Source of the DNA: Pseudopedobacter sp045629485
GTDB lineage: Bacteria > Bacteroidota > Bacteroidia > Sphingobacteriales > Sphingobacteriaceae
DNA length: 25,445 bases
NCBI GenBank assembly: GCA_045629485.1
Contig: JAZQRF010000335.1
Coordinates: 1 to 25,445 of the forward strand
Direction: 5' to 3'
Part shown: piece by piece, positions 17,664 to 25,384 of the stretch
Numbering within the stretch: position 1 is the first letter of the stretch
Layout of the letters: each line of letters opens with the position of its first letter
Position numbers and translations under genes: made by a program
The notes under the pieces: generated by a model
Database searches by the model: none
Seen by the model: only the letters and a program-made list of their open reading frames with translations
What the model was told of the DNA's origin: nothing

Positions 17664-19808
17664 TTATTTACTTAAAAATTTCACAAAATTGTTTTTGTCT
17701 GAATAATTCAGCTCGTAGCTATATAATTTACCTTTAAGCTTAAAGCTGATTACTGTTTGCTGATCATTAGAGTTCAACAACTTTAATTCACTAATTGATG
17801 CCTGAGCAGCATTAACAGTTTCGTTAATAGGATCTGTTCCGCCATGAGTTTCTGTTATACTTACAAAAGTTTGATTTTGACTTTTCGATTGGCTAAGCAT
17901 AAATGCCTTACCATCTACTAAATTCATATTTGGATCATTAGCGCCTATAGAAAGCATTTTAACTTCTAAAGGATTCTCTGCCACAAAGTGCGTTGTATAA
18001 AATCTTTTGTTTCTTAATATACTAACAAAGCCACCTTTATTATCCAGCTTGTTTACAGAATTTAGCCAAATGTGCTGGTAACCACTGCTATCTCCTAAGG
18101 CCTGAAGGTTATTTGTTACCGCTTTTACTTTAAATGAAGAATTAACAAGCTGACCTTTATACCAAAATGGCAAATCATACTGATGCGTTTTGTCTGATAA
18201 AGCCTGAAAAACATCAATAACCAAAGGTTTAGAAAGTTGCGCAACTTTTACTAAAGCTGATGTTCTGGTCATTTTTACACCAGGATAAGCTTTATCTTCT
18301 ATAGCACTTACAATTTGTAAATCAGGATTATCATTAAAATATAATAAGTCAGGATGATTTACATCAGCAATAGCTAATTCGGCATTAAAATTTGATGTTT
18401 GGTCTACCACTAAAGTGTTGTGCGCAACGGTTTGTTTTGCCCAGGAATTATTCTCGGGCAAATAACCGCCACCACCTTTGGTATCTATATTTAAAAATCT
18501 TACCGATCCATAATCAGGAAAAACTTCCGAATTATTATCGTAAAATACTAAGTTCAATCTATCGAAATGGCCATGGCCCATCCCTTGGGAAGCCGCTTTT
18601 AAAATTAAAGCCTGCTGATCTGTATTTGGTCCGCTTCTTAAAATACCTAAGCCACCTTCATCGCCATTTCTTCCATCTCTAATCCATAAGGACTTGTATT
18701 TAAATGGCTCTGACTTTCCCTTTGCTAAATCTTCGGCAACTTTTAAACCTGCATCAGAAATGATCACACGGTTTTGTTGGTTTGCAATATCCAGTAAATC
18801 TGCCTGAGGTTTAATATCTGCATAAGCTATATTAAGACCATAAACTAATTCTATAGACTCGTAGGTTTTGTCTTTAATGGCATCGTTTAAAGGGAAAAAA
18901 GTTTTATCTGTATAGCTAGTTTGTAAAGATGTTTGAATTGCTTTTGCTAATAATTGATCTCTAAATTCAAAGATTTTAAGTTCGGGCTGGTAATTATTAA
19001 TTGCCTTTGCGAATAATACAAACGGGAGCAAGGCATAGCGCTGGTAATATGGCCCTTCCATATAATAACCATCTGGAGAAAACAGTTGGTTAATTTGAGT
19101 CAAATAGCCTGTTTTTCCATCCTTTTTGGAGCCTTTCAGTGCCATTTCTACATATTCGCGTTTGTTTAAAACGTAACCTGTAATTCCTACAGCTGCTAAA
19201 TTCCAGGTTCCGTGATTATGAATCATATCCAAAACATGTACCCTGTCTTGAGTGAAGAATTTAAGTATAGGCATGAACAACTTGTTTTCAATAGTTTTTC
19301 TTTCCTTAGCAGATAAACCATCGTAAACTAAATCATAAGCTTGTATAGTGTACACCTGCCAAACAAAATCGTTTAAACTTTGCCAAAAAATTCTACCACC
19401 ATCTTTCTCATTTTTTCTTTTCGGATGTAGCGGCCATTTTTCATATTGTGATGCATAGCTTAACAATACATTTTTAACATAATCAGCATATTTCTTGTCG
19501 CCAGAAATTTGATAAGTAACTGCCGAGTTAAGCATGTTATTATAGTTCTTTTTATGCTGCTCGTGGGTATAACCACCGCCACCATCAGCCGGTACAGGTA
19601 CATTTATTGGATTAGCCAACGCTTTATCTGCATCTGCTTTTACTGCCTGATAAGATTTTTGCAAAAGCGGTAATGTTGTACAACCCTGCCTTACGGCATC
19701 TATATTTACTTTGGTAAGCATAATATTGGGATGGTTTTGAGCCATAGCTTTTACACTAAAAAAAGCACAAAGAGATACAATTACCACTTTTTTTAAGTAG
19801 TTCATCAT
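17664..19808 (-). CDS. PL17 oligoalginate lyase (heparinase II/III-like)
   Basis: This is a periplasmic exolytic alginate lyase of 714 residues. A signal peptide (about 1-24, ending AMA-Q) is followed by an alpha/alpha-toroid (to about residue 370) and a beta-sandwich heparinase II/III-like domain (from about 380, 'GLGILRSG...MGHGHFDRLNLVFYDN'). The residues used by the PL17 enzyme Alg17c (Asn201, His202, Tyr258) correspond to Asn198, His199 and Tyr255 with identical spacing, in 'IHNHGTWN' and 'EGPYYQRYA'. His in GHGHFD fits the conserved His/metal area of the second domain. It degrades unsaturated alginate oligosaccharides from the end to monouronate, the substrate of the MFS carrier and KdgF. 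The gene is second in unit B, 48 bases after the GntR gene. Two consecutive ATG codons open it; either gives a good signal peptide. Confidence 0.95.
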   Translation of the reverse strand: MMNYLKKVVIVSLCAFFSVKAMAQNHPNIMLTKVNIDAVRQGCTTLPLLQKSYQAVKADADKALANPINVPVPADGGGGYTHEQHKKNYNNMLNSAVTYQISGDKKYADYVKNVLLSYASQYEKWPLHPKRKNEKDGGRIFWQSLNDFVWQVYTIQAYDLVYDGLSAKERKTIENKLFMPILKFFTQDRVHVLDMIHNHGTWNLAAVGITGYVLNKREYVEMALKGSKKDGKTGYLTQINQLFSPDGYYMEGPYYQRYALLPFVLFAKAINNYQPELKIFEFRDQLLAKAIQTSLQTSYTDKTFFPLNDAIKDKTYESIELVYGLNIAYADIKPQADLLDIANQQNRVIISDAGLKVAEDLAKGKSEPFKYKSLWIRDGRNGDEGGLGILRSGPNTDQQALILKAASQGMGHGHFDRLNLVFYDNNSEVFPDYGSVRFLNIDTKGGGGYLPENNSWAKQTVAHNTLVVDQTSNFNAELAIADVNHPDLLYFNDNPDLQIVSAIEDKAYPGVKMTRTSALVKVAQLSKPLVIDVFQALSDKTHQYDLPFWYKGQLVNSSFKVKAVTNNLQALGDSSGYQHIWLNSVNKLDNKGGFVSILRNKRFYTTHFVAENPLEVKMLSIGANDPNMNLVDGKAFMLSQSKSQNQTFVSITETHGGTDPINETVNAAQASISELKLLNSNDQQTVISFKLKGKLYSYELNYSDKNNFVKFLSK

Positions 19809-19856
19809 GTTGTTTTTAAGCTGATATTTAAATTAAATAGGTCTCTTTTTTGCAGG

Positions 19857-20603
19857 TTATTTTATCGCTTCCCGCACAATCTTTTGAGCTGCGAAACCCG
19901 CTTTACTAATTTGCCAAATTTCATCAAGATGTGCGGCCATCGCTTGCTCGGCCAATGCCAAATCCTGACTTTTAATAGCTTCCAATATTTTTCTATGTTC
20001 CGGGATTGCGGTTTTACCTCTGTTCTCTCCACAAATCTTATTTTCCACAATATTTTTAATTAAATCTGGAATGAGAATCAGGATCATAGATTCGATCACA
20101 GAGTTTTTTGATGCTCTGGCTATTTTGATATGAAAAATCATATCTTCCTCTACTGCGCTATTTGCTCCGCTATTCACCTTATTTTCGTACTCTTCTAAAG
20201 CTTTTTGAATTTCTTCCAGGTCGTGTTCTGTTCTTCTTTCGGCAGCCAGTTTTACGGCATTTAATTCTAAATGGTAACGAGCCTCTATCAAGGCATTAAA
20301 ATCATCCTTATTGAACTTAATGATATCAGAAATGATATTGTCAATTACATTTATACTTAAACCCGAAACGTAAGTGCCGCTTTGGGGGTTTGTTCTTAAC
20401 AAACCATAAAATTCTAATTTTAAAATCGCTTCACGGATATAACTTCTGCCTACACCAAATCTTTCAGATAAAACTCTTTCTGCTGGTAACCTGTCTCCGG
20501 GCTTTAATTGACCAGAAGTGATAAGTTGTTTTAACTGCCCAATTATTTTATCTACCGGAGATTCTAATTGTATTGCAGTAATAGTATCGATAAGCGATTT
20601 CAT
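19857..20603 (-). CDS. GntR-family transcriptional regulator, FadR/FCD subfamily
   Basis: This is a cytoplasmic repressor-type regulator of 248 residues. A winged helix-turn-helix occupies about 14-80, with the GntR signature 'LKPGDRLPAERVLSERFGVGRS' and 'EAILKLEFYGLLRT'. An all-helical FCD ligand domain follows at about 100-232, whose metal-ligand positions are all present (Asp154, His158, His203, His225). FCD regulators release DNA when bound to a small organic acid; here DEH or KDG is the natural guess. GntR-type repressors are known for alginate operons of marine flavobacteria (AusR). The gene is first in unit B and has a double TTGGTnnACCAA operator overlapping its own promoter, so it is probably autorepressed. 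The same operator stands before susC and before the gene at 24312-25193, suggesting one regulator for three units. Confidence 0.95.
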   Translation of the reverse strand: MKSLIDTITAIQLESPVDKIIGQLKQLITSGQLKPGDRLPAERVLSERFGVGRSYIREAILKLEFYGLLRTNPQSGTYVSGLSINVIDNIISDIIKFNKDDFNALIEARYHLELNAVKLAAERRTEHDLEEIQKALEEYENKVNSGANSAVEEDMIFHIKIARASKNSVIESMILILIPDLIKNIVENKICGENRGKTAIPEHRKILEAIKSQDLALAEQAMAAHLDEIWQISKAGFAAQKIVREAIK

Positions 20604-20620
20604 ATTTTTAGTTTATCAAT

Positions 20621-20648
20621 TTGGTAAACCAATTAATTGGTTTACCAA
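20621..20648. promoter_or_regulatory. Double GntR operator at the gntR/PL17 operon promoter
   Basis: TTGGTAAACCAA (20621-20632) and TTGGTTTACCAA (20637-20648) form a perfect inverted repeat around a TTAA spacer. The pair lies 17 bases before the GntR start codon and overlaps the TTTG of the -7 box, so occupancy should block transcription. The halves are identical in sequence to those before susC but in reversed order, with a four-base instead of a three-base spacer. Confidence 0.85.
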
Positions 20649-20675
20649 ATATAGTAATTAACAAGATTATTCAAA
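20646..20675 (-). promoter_or_regulatory. Bacteroidota-type promoter of the gntR operon
   Basis: On the minus strand, TTTG (20675-20672) is followed after 18 bases by TATATTTG (20653-20646), the same -7 box as at susC. Transcription would begin near 20639, inside the operator. I see no hairpin terminator between the upstream 898-residue gene and this promoter, so some read-through from unit A is possible. Confidence 0.65.
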
Positions 20676-20709
20676 AAACATTTGAAATTTATTTATTTAA
20701 TTTATCATT

Positions 20710-23406
20710 CTATAATTTTATCAATCGTTTGGTAGCGGTGATTTTACCAGCATTTTCTATGGACAACAGATAAATACCAGCATTAAACCTTTCTAAATCT
20801 ATTTCGCTGATAGAATTTTCGTTATAAATTTTATATATAATAAGCGTTCCTTTTAAATCCGACACTTTAATAATATCTCCTGTTGTTAGTCCAGAAATAT
20901 TGAATGAATTTAATACAGGATTAGGATAGGCATTTACCAAATAACTACCTTTTATTTTTACAGATTTTATATCAGATATATATTGAGTTCCGTCTAAATC
21001 TTCGCTAATCAAACGGTAATAGTTATCGCCAGGAATAGGATTAAAATCAACATAACTATAATCAAATGTACCGTCTAAATTATGAGCGGCAACAGAATAA
21101 ATATTTTTAAATCCATTTAAATCATTTTGAGCATTTTGAATAATATATTTAGCTAAACCTTTTTCGGAAGTTGTTTTCCATGATAGTTTGACAGAGTTTA
21201 ATGCTGCATTTGCAGTAAAACTCAATAATTTTACAGGAAGAGTCGTATTTGATTTACCTACAACTAATGGTCCGAGTTCAATAAATTCTGCTGTTGCAGT
21301 ATTTAATGTATTATTGCCGCTTCCAGTAAAATTAGAATATGCTCCATTTATAAATCCCGCTATTCCTATTTCGGAATCTGACAACGGAATAAAATTCACT
21401 CCCTCATGATCATTATCCCACCCTAAACTAACTGTACAATTTCCACTTCCATTAATTCTTTTAACATTCCATACAGCGTTTACTAAATTACTTCTAATTT
21501 CTTCATCATCTATAAAATTTAACGAGACCTCACCATCTTTAGTAACATGTGTAAAAACAAAAATTTCAAAACTTGATAAAGAATTGGGCGTTAATGATAT
21601 TGGCATATAACGACTCTCTGTCCCAATAGGTATTAATTTTGTCGTTGATGCATCAACACCCTGAATTATTATCTTTCCTTTTTCACCTGTAGCATGTTTT
21701 GAGCTTGTAACTATATAATTGCTATTATACAAGTCAAACATTCTTTCAAATGAAGATGATGGCAGCATTGTTAAAACCTTACCCAGTGGAATTTTTAACA
21801 GAGCTCCTGCTGTATTAAATTTTAATTTTCCGGAAATTGAGACATCTTTATTTAATACCGTAAAATTATTTAAAGTAACATTCCCTACACTACTATTACT
21901 AAATTCAGAAAATGGTGTTGAGGTCGCTCCAAAAATATAATTTGTGCCTGCTGCAAAACTTAATGTTCCATTTTCATTTATAAAAACACTACCATCTACT
22001 CCTCCTATATTTGCAGTTTTAAATGTAGGACTTTGACTTGAAACGATAAGAGTTGTGCCGTTTCCAGTAGGGGCTTTTGACAGGGTAATTTGACGGTTTG
22101 AACTACTAGTTGCTATTATATAAGTATTAGCTGGAATTTGAGATCCTGTTACTAAAAGACCAACAACTGGATTAAGAGAAGAATATTCCTCAGAAGTTGA
22201 AATAGTAACTACATGATTACCAGTAGAGATGGATGCTTGGTTTGTTGTATTTCCGGCTACAGCTCCTCTAAATTGAAACCTACCCCTGTTTGCAGCAGTA
22301 CCAATTCCGCGAATTTCGTATAAATCAAAATCTAACAATCCTAAAACAGAAGATTGAGCTTCCCCTAAAATATTTAAAGAAGTTTCTAATTTTACAGCAG
22401 CATCAGCCCCAACTGTTATTGCTCCCAAATTATTAAAGGTTCCTGTCCCAGAGATGGTCTGTGGACTATTTCCTGTAAATAATAAATTTGCAGAACCTAT
22501 AGCTCCATTAACCCCAAAAGTTCCATTATTAACAACGTTCCCACTTATTGGTGACACTCCTGTATTCCTCATGTTAAATGTCCCACCGTTTTCTATAGTA
22601 AGATTATCTATATTATAAAAGCTCTCCGTTAAAGCAACTGTTTTATCACTTTTGACTGTTAAATTCCCATAAATTTTACTATTAAACATATTTGAGACAT
22701 TATTCGCTTCAAAAACAAAGTTACTTCCAGGTTTTAGATCTAATATATGTCCGGCGGCATTACTTCCAAATGGATTGCTTCCACCCTGATAAACTAAACT
22801 TGTACCCGAAGAAAATACGACAGCCCTATCTACACTTAGGTTATTGCTTCCGCCCGTGTTTCCAAATGGGCTGGAACTTGAGTTTACAAAACATAAGCTG
22901 CCGTTATCAAATCCTAAGGCCCCAATAGAAGTTGTTACAATACGGGTTTGTCCTGTTCCTGTACCAACTATATACATTTCACTGTTATCTATGATTCCTG
23001 TAACATTTGCAGGTAACAGAATGGTCATATTATAATCAGTTGAGCTATTAAGCCTTAGTTTACTATTATTAACAGAAAGACCTTGCCCTAAGCTTCCATT
23101 AAGTGTTACAGTAGTTCCTCCTGTGTTTGTAGGTGATTTTCTTTCAAATGTAACATCAGCATTATTCTGCAATTGTAATTTTCCAAAACTTACACCTGTA
23201 ATGTTAAGTTCTACTGTAACATTATCAAAAATGAGTATATCCCCCGAATTATTTCGGCTAACAGCTTCACCATTAGGCGCCAAACTCCAAGTTTCCTCTG
23301 TTAAAGATGTAGCAGTACTACCTCCTACCCAATAGTAAGTGTTCTGCGCAAGAACTACACTCGCACCAGCAAGCATTAATAAAGTAAAAAGTAACTTTTT
23401 CATCAT
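20710..23406 (-). CDS. Large secreted beta-solenoid protein with T9SS C-terminal sorting domain
   Basis: The product has 898 residues and a signal peptide (about 1-20, ending VLA-Q). Residues about 30-700 are a Ser/Thr/Asn/Gly-rich repetitive beta region with recurring short strands ('NLTVKSDKTVAL', 'NLTIENGGTFNM', 'VNNGTFGVNG', 'NNLGAITVGADAAVKL'), suggesting a beta-solenoid of filamentous-adhesin style. An Ig/Fn3-like domain opens with LPVKLLSFTA near residue 722, a common partner of T9SS cargo. The last about 75 residues ('AYPNPVLNSFNISGL' onward, ending KRLIKL) are a type A T9SS sorting domain, so the protein should be exported and held on the cell surface or released. I recognise no catalytic motif. 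It is the third gene of unit A, which carries the GntR-type operator, so it may be a substrate-binding or adhesion protein induced with the alginate system. Confidence 0.85.
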   Translation of the reverse strand: MMKKLLFTLLMLAGASVVLAQNTYYWVGGSTATSLTEETWSLAPNGEAVSRNNSGDILIFDNVTVELNITGVSFGKLQLQNNADVTFERKSPTNTGGTTVTLNGSLGQGLSVNNSKLRLNSSTDYNMTILLPANVTGIIDNSEMYIVGTGTGQTRIVTTSIGALGFDNGSLCFVNSSSSPFGNTGGSNNLSVDRAVVFSSGTSLVYQGGSNPFGSNAAGHILDLKPGSNFVFEANNVSNMFNSKIYGNLTVKSDKTVALTESFYNIDNLTIENGGTFNMRNTGVSPISGNVVNNGTFGVNGAIGSANLLFTGNSPQTISGTGTFNNLGAITVGADAAVKLETSLNILGEAQSSVLGLLDFDLYEIRGIGTAANRGRFQFRGAVAGNTTNQASISTGNHVVTISTSEEYSSLNPVVGLLVTGSQIPANTYIIATSSSNRQITLSKAPTGNGTTLIVSSQSPTFKTANIGGVDGSVFINENGTLSFAAGTNYIFGATSTPFSEFSNSSVGNVTLNNFTVLNKDVSISGKLKFNTAGALLKIPLGKVLTMLPSSSFERMFDLYNSNYIVTSSKHATGEKGKIIIQGVDASTTKLIPIGTESRYMPISLTPNSLSSFEIFVFTHVTKDGEVSLNFIDDEEIRSNLVNAVWNVKRINGSGNCTVSLGWDNDHEGVNFIPLSDSEIGIAGFINGAYSNFTGSGNNTLNTATAEFIELGPLVVGKSNTTLPVKLLSFTANAALNSVKLSWKTTSEKGLAKYIIQNAQNDLNGFKNIYSVAAHNLDGTFDYSYVDFNPIPGDNYYRLISEDLDGTQYISDIKSVKIKGSYLVNAYPNPVLNSFNISGLTTGDIIKVSDLKGTLIIYKIYNENSISEIDLERFNAGIYLLSIENAGKITATKRLIKL

Positions 23407-23478
23407 ATTAAAAATTTATAATTGGTTTATAAAATAAATGGAAGCTTTAGGATCAGCCTGCATTAAATAATTGTTGTA

Positions 23479-24294
23479 TTACAATGTTTCGTTTATCTCG
23501 ATATTATCTACCCAAACTTTCGCTACATCTTCACTACCTTTAGCTTTTACGCCATAAACTAAAAGCCCATTCAAATGCTTACCAGATTCTAAACCTCCAG
23601 AAACAAAATCAAAAGGAACTTTTTTACCATTTACCCAAACATGGTAAGTCCCCGCCTTTAAAGTATTCTCCCCTTCTTTTGCATATTTCACTTCTTCGTC
23701 AGAATTATTACTAAATACTTCGATCAGGTATTCTGTGTTTTTCAAAAACTGGAAGGATTTTACCGAAGTCCATTTTAAACCACTTCTGGTATAAAAATTC
23801 ATTTCATTAGCTGGAGATAAATTCCATCTTAATCCTGCAAAAACTTCACTTGATGTTTCTTTAATCCCGCTGTTCCCTTGGAATAAATCATCAGAATTTT
23901 CTGATAAACCATTAGCAAAAACCCATTGTCCTGCACGGGAATCATCAAACTTTATATTGAAACTAGTTTTAGCTACAGCTGCATTACCTACATTGTATAA
24001 AGAAAATTTACTTGTAGAAGATCCTGCTAGTATTTCTAAAGCTGCTCCTTTTATAAAATCTGCTCCTTTTTTTACAAGATTAAATCCCCCTGTTCCATCT
24101 GATGACGTCCTTACTCTGGCTCTAAGAGATTTATTTGTAGCTGACCTTGGTAAAAATGTAGTCGAGGAAGTTCCTGGATTAGGATTAAACGAAGCTTCTC
24201 TATCCCCAAAATCGTACTTTAACTCGTTCGATTGTGCCCAAACCAGAGTTCCGATTGCAATTAATAAAGAGGTACTGATGAATTTCTTAATCAT
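23479..24294 (-). CDS. Secreted protein of unknown function, probably beta-sandwich
   Basis: I do not recognise this 271-residue protein. A signal peptide (about 1-20, ending VWA-Q) is followed by a mature part of about 250 residues that alternates short hydrophobic strands with polar turns. The ending 'AKVWVDNIEIN' is typical of LamG/concanavalin-like and lyase-type jelly rolls, and 'LKAGTYHVWVNGKKVPFDF' also resembles such folds. I see no obvious catalytic His/Tyr/Arg cluster, and the mature protein has no Cys. It lies 17 bases after the lyase-like lipoprotein gene and 72 bases before the T9SS protein gene, so it is probably co-transcribed from the operator-controlled promoter at 25231-25262. 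It could be a carbohydrate-binding partner of the lyase-like protein or an uncharacterised lyase itself. Confidence 0.72.
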   Translation of the reverse strand: MIKKFISTSLLIAIGTLVWAQSNELKYDFGDREASFNPNPGTSSTTFLPRSATNKSLRARVRTSSDGTGGFNLVKKGADFIKGAALEILAGSSTSKFSLYNVGNAAVAKTSFNIKFDDSRAGQWVFANGLSENSDDLFQGNSGIKETSSEVFAGLRWNLSPANEMNFYTRSGLKWTSVKSFQFLKNTEYLIEVFSNNSDEEVKYAKEGENTLKAGTYHVWVNGKKVPFDFVSGGLESGKHLNGLLVYGVKAKGSEDVAKVWVDNIEINETL

Positions 24295-24311
24295 ATCATT
24301 CTTATTATTCG

Positions 24312-25193
24312 TTAATATTCTGTGATGTTAAAATCATTAAACCAAACAGTTTCATTTCTCAAAACCTGAGGCTGTAAGGTTCTTCTGTAAATTCCCCATT
24401 TTGGACGACAGGTGGTTGTACCTGCCCGCCACATTTCTATACCGGTAAAAGCTTGATCTAAAAGAACCTTTCCATCGCTAATGCGAGTGATTAAGATTTG
24501 ATATTTTCCATTAAAAGAGAATGTGCTTTTTTCTGTCACTTCTACCCATTGCCCTTTAAAATCGGCTAATGGAATTGATGCGATATACTTTTGAGAAGTG
24601 GCTTCTGTATCGCCAGTATGAATTACTTGTAATATATCACCTGAAGCTTTATATCTTGGAGTAATAGTTATGATAGGTAAAGTGTTTCCTCCATCAATGG
24701 GCTTAACTTGATGAATGTGTGTAAAATCACCCGATGGTTTAAATCCGGCATCTAACTTAAACTTCCATTTATATATAACTCTTTCATTTTTTGTAGCTTT
24801 TAAATTAGCTGGAGATTGATCATAAATTTTAATTTCATTACGTTGCCTGTCAGAATCAACACATTTATCATTATCTGGAGTTAAATGGATATGAAAAGCA
24901 AAAACGTTTGTTTGTAAATCATTATCAAAAATTTCAGTAATATGTCTCCCATAAGATGTATGACTACAATCCGGAGCCTCCACAACATTACCTGTCCCGC
25001 CAAAAACACTATTAATTAATTCATAAGTATCACCTGGACCGTTAGCACTAAGCGTAACACCTGTTGTGGATAAATTATTAATATCCTTTTCAACCGAATC
25101 AATGATGACTTCTTTGTTTGGATTTTCATTCTGCTTGCTACAAGAGAAATAAATAGTACATACGCTTAGAGCGAGTAAAAATATTTTTTTCAT
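24312..25193 (-). CDS. Lipoprotein resembling jelly-roll polysaccharide lyases
   Basis: The product has 293 residues, with a lipoprotein signal ending at Cys18 (YFSC) followed by a polar linker to about residue 50. The rest looks like a beta-jelly roll of the alginate-lyase/heparinase I type. An Arg/Glu motif DRQRNE (115-120) is followed by IKIY, then 'YKWKFKLDAGF', a His/Gln motif THIHQVK (158-164), and a late GIYRR (267-271) before the closing strand 'ETVWFNDFNITEY'. PL7 enzymes use an analogous order of R-x-E, Q-I/V-H and a late Tyr, but the exact PL7 motifs are absent. I therefore call it a candidate lyase of another or a divergent family. It is the first gene of unit A and has three operator copies upstream, tying it to the alginate regulon. 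Lipidation suggests a location on the outer membrane. A solely binding role cannot be excluded. Confidence 0.75.
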   Translation of the reverse strand: MKKIFLLALSVCTIYFSCSKQNENPNKEVIIDSVEKDINNLSTTGVTLSANGPGDTYELINSVFGGTGNVVEAPDCSHTSYGRHITEIFDNDLQTNVFAFHIHLTPDNDKCVDSDRQRNEIKIYDQSPANLKATKNERVIYKWKFKLDAGFKPSGDFTHIHQVKPIDGGNTLPIITITPRYKASGDILQVIHTGDTEATSQKYIASIPLADFKGQWVEVTEKSTFSFNGKYQILITRISDGKVLLDQAFTGIEMWRAGTTTCRPKWGIYRRTLQPQVLRNETVWFNDFNITEY

Positions 25194-25206
25194 AAGGGTT
25201 TAACAA

Positions 25207-25261
25207 TTGGTATATCAAATATTGGTTAACCAAACTTAATAATTACAATTTGGTTAACCAA
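25207..25261. promoter_or_regulatory. Triple GntR operator upstream of the jelly-roll lipoprotein gene
   Basis: There are three TTGGTnnAcCAA copies: TTGGTATATCAA (25207-25218, one mismatch), TTGGTTAACCAA (25222-25233, perfect palindrome) and TTGGTTAACCAA (25250-25261). The first two are spaced 15 bases start to start, exactly as at susC. The third lies 28 bases beyond the second and covers the -33 box, while the second covers the -7 box. This is the most heavily equipped of the three operator regions. Confidence 0.82.
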
Positions 25262-25262
25262 A
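25231..25262 (-). promoter_or_regulatory. Bacteroidota-type promoter of unit A
   Basis: On the minus strand, TTTG (25262-25259) is followed after 20 bases by TAAGTTTG (25238-25231). Both boxes overlap operator copies. The predicted transcript would start near 25222-25225, about 30 bases before the ATG at 25193. Confidence 0.65.
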
Positions 25263-25275
25263 TTGTAATTATTAA
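25236..25275. repeat. 40-bp perfect palindrome centred on an operator
   Basis: Bases 25236-25275 are perfectly self-complementary around the TTAA centre of the operator copy at 25250-25261, with A/T-rich arms (TTAATAATTACAA outward). The arms extend 14 bases on each side beyond the 12-bp operator, far more than a GntR dimer site needs. It may be an extended operator, a cruciform-forming site or a second overlapping protein site. Confidence 0.8.
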
Positions 25276-25333
25276 TTATTTTTTAAATGATCCCGGGTTG
25301 TTGCTGTTAATTAATGGGGGAATTTCTGGGCAC

Positions 25334-25363
25334 AAAAAAGCCTGATAAATTAATGTCAGGCTT
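25334..25363 (-). terminator. Intrinsic terminator of the gene at the right edge
   Basis: AAGCCTGA (25338-25345) and TCAGGCTT (25356-25363) form an 8-bp stem with a 10-base loop. Read on the minus strand it is followed by a run of T reaching 25334. It begins about 22 bases after the stop codon of the partial gene at the right edge, so it ends that transcript and marks the boundary of the alginate locus. Confidence 0.88.
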
Positions 25364-25384
25364 AAAATTCTTATATATATAAGT

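Noticed and set aside
23422..23433. TTGGTTTATAAA upstream of the T9SS protein gene, similar to the operator
   Set aside because: It has two mismatches within the conserved ACCAA arm, no partner half nearby and no clear -7 box beside it. In A/T-rich DNA such a match is expected by chance.
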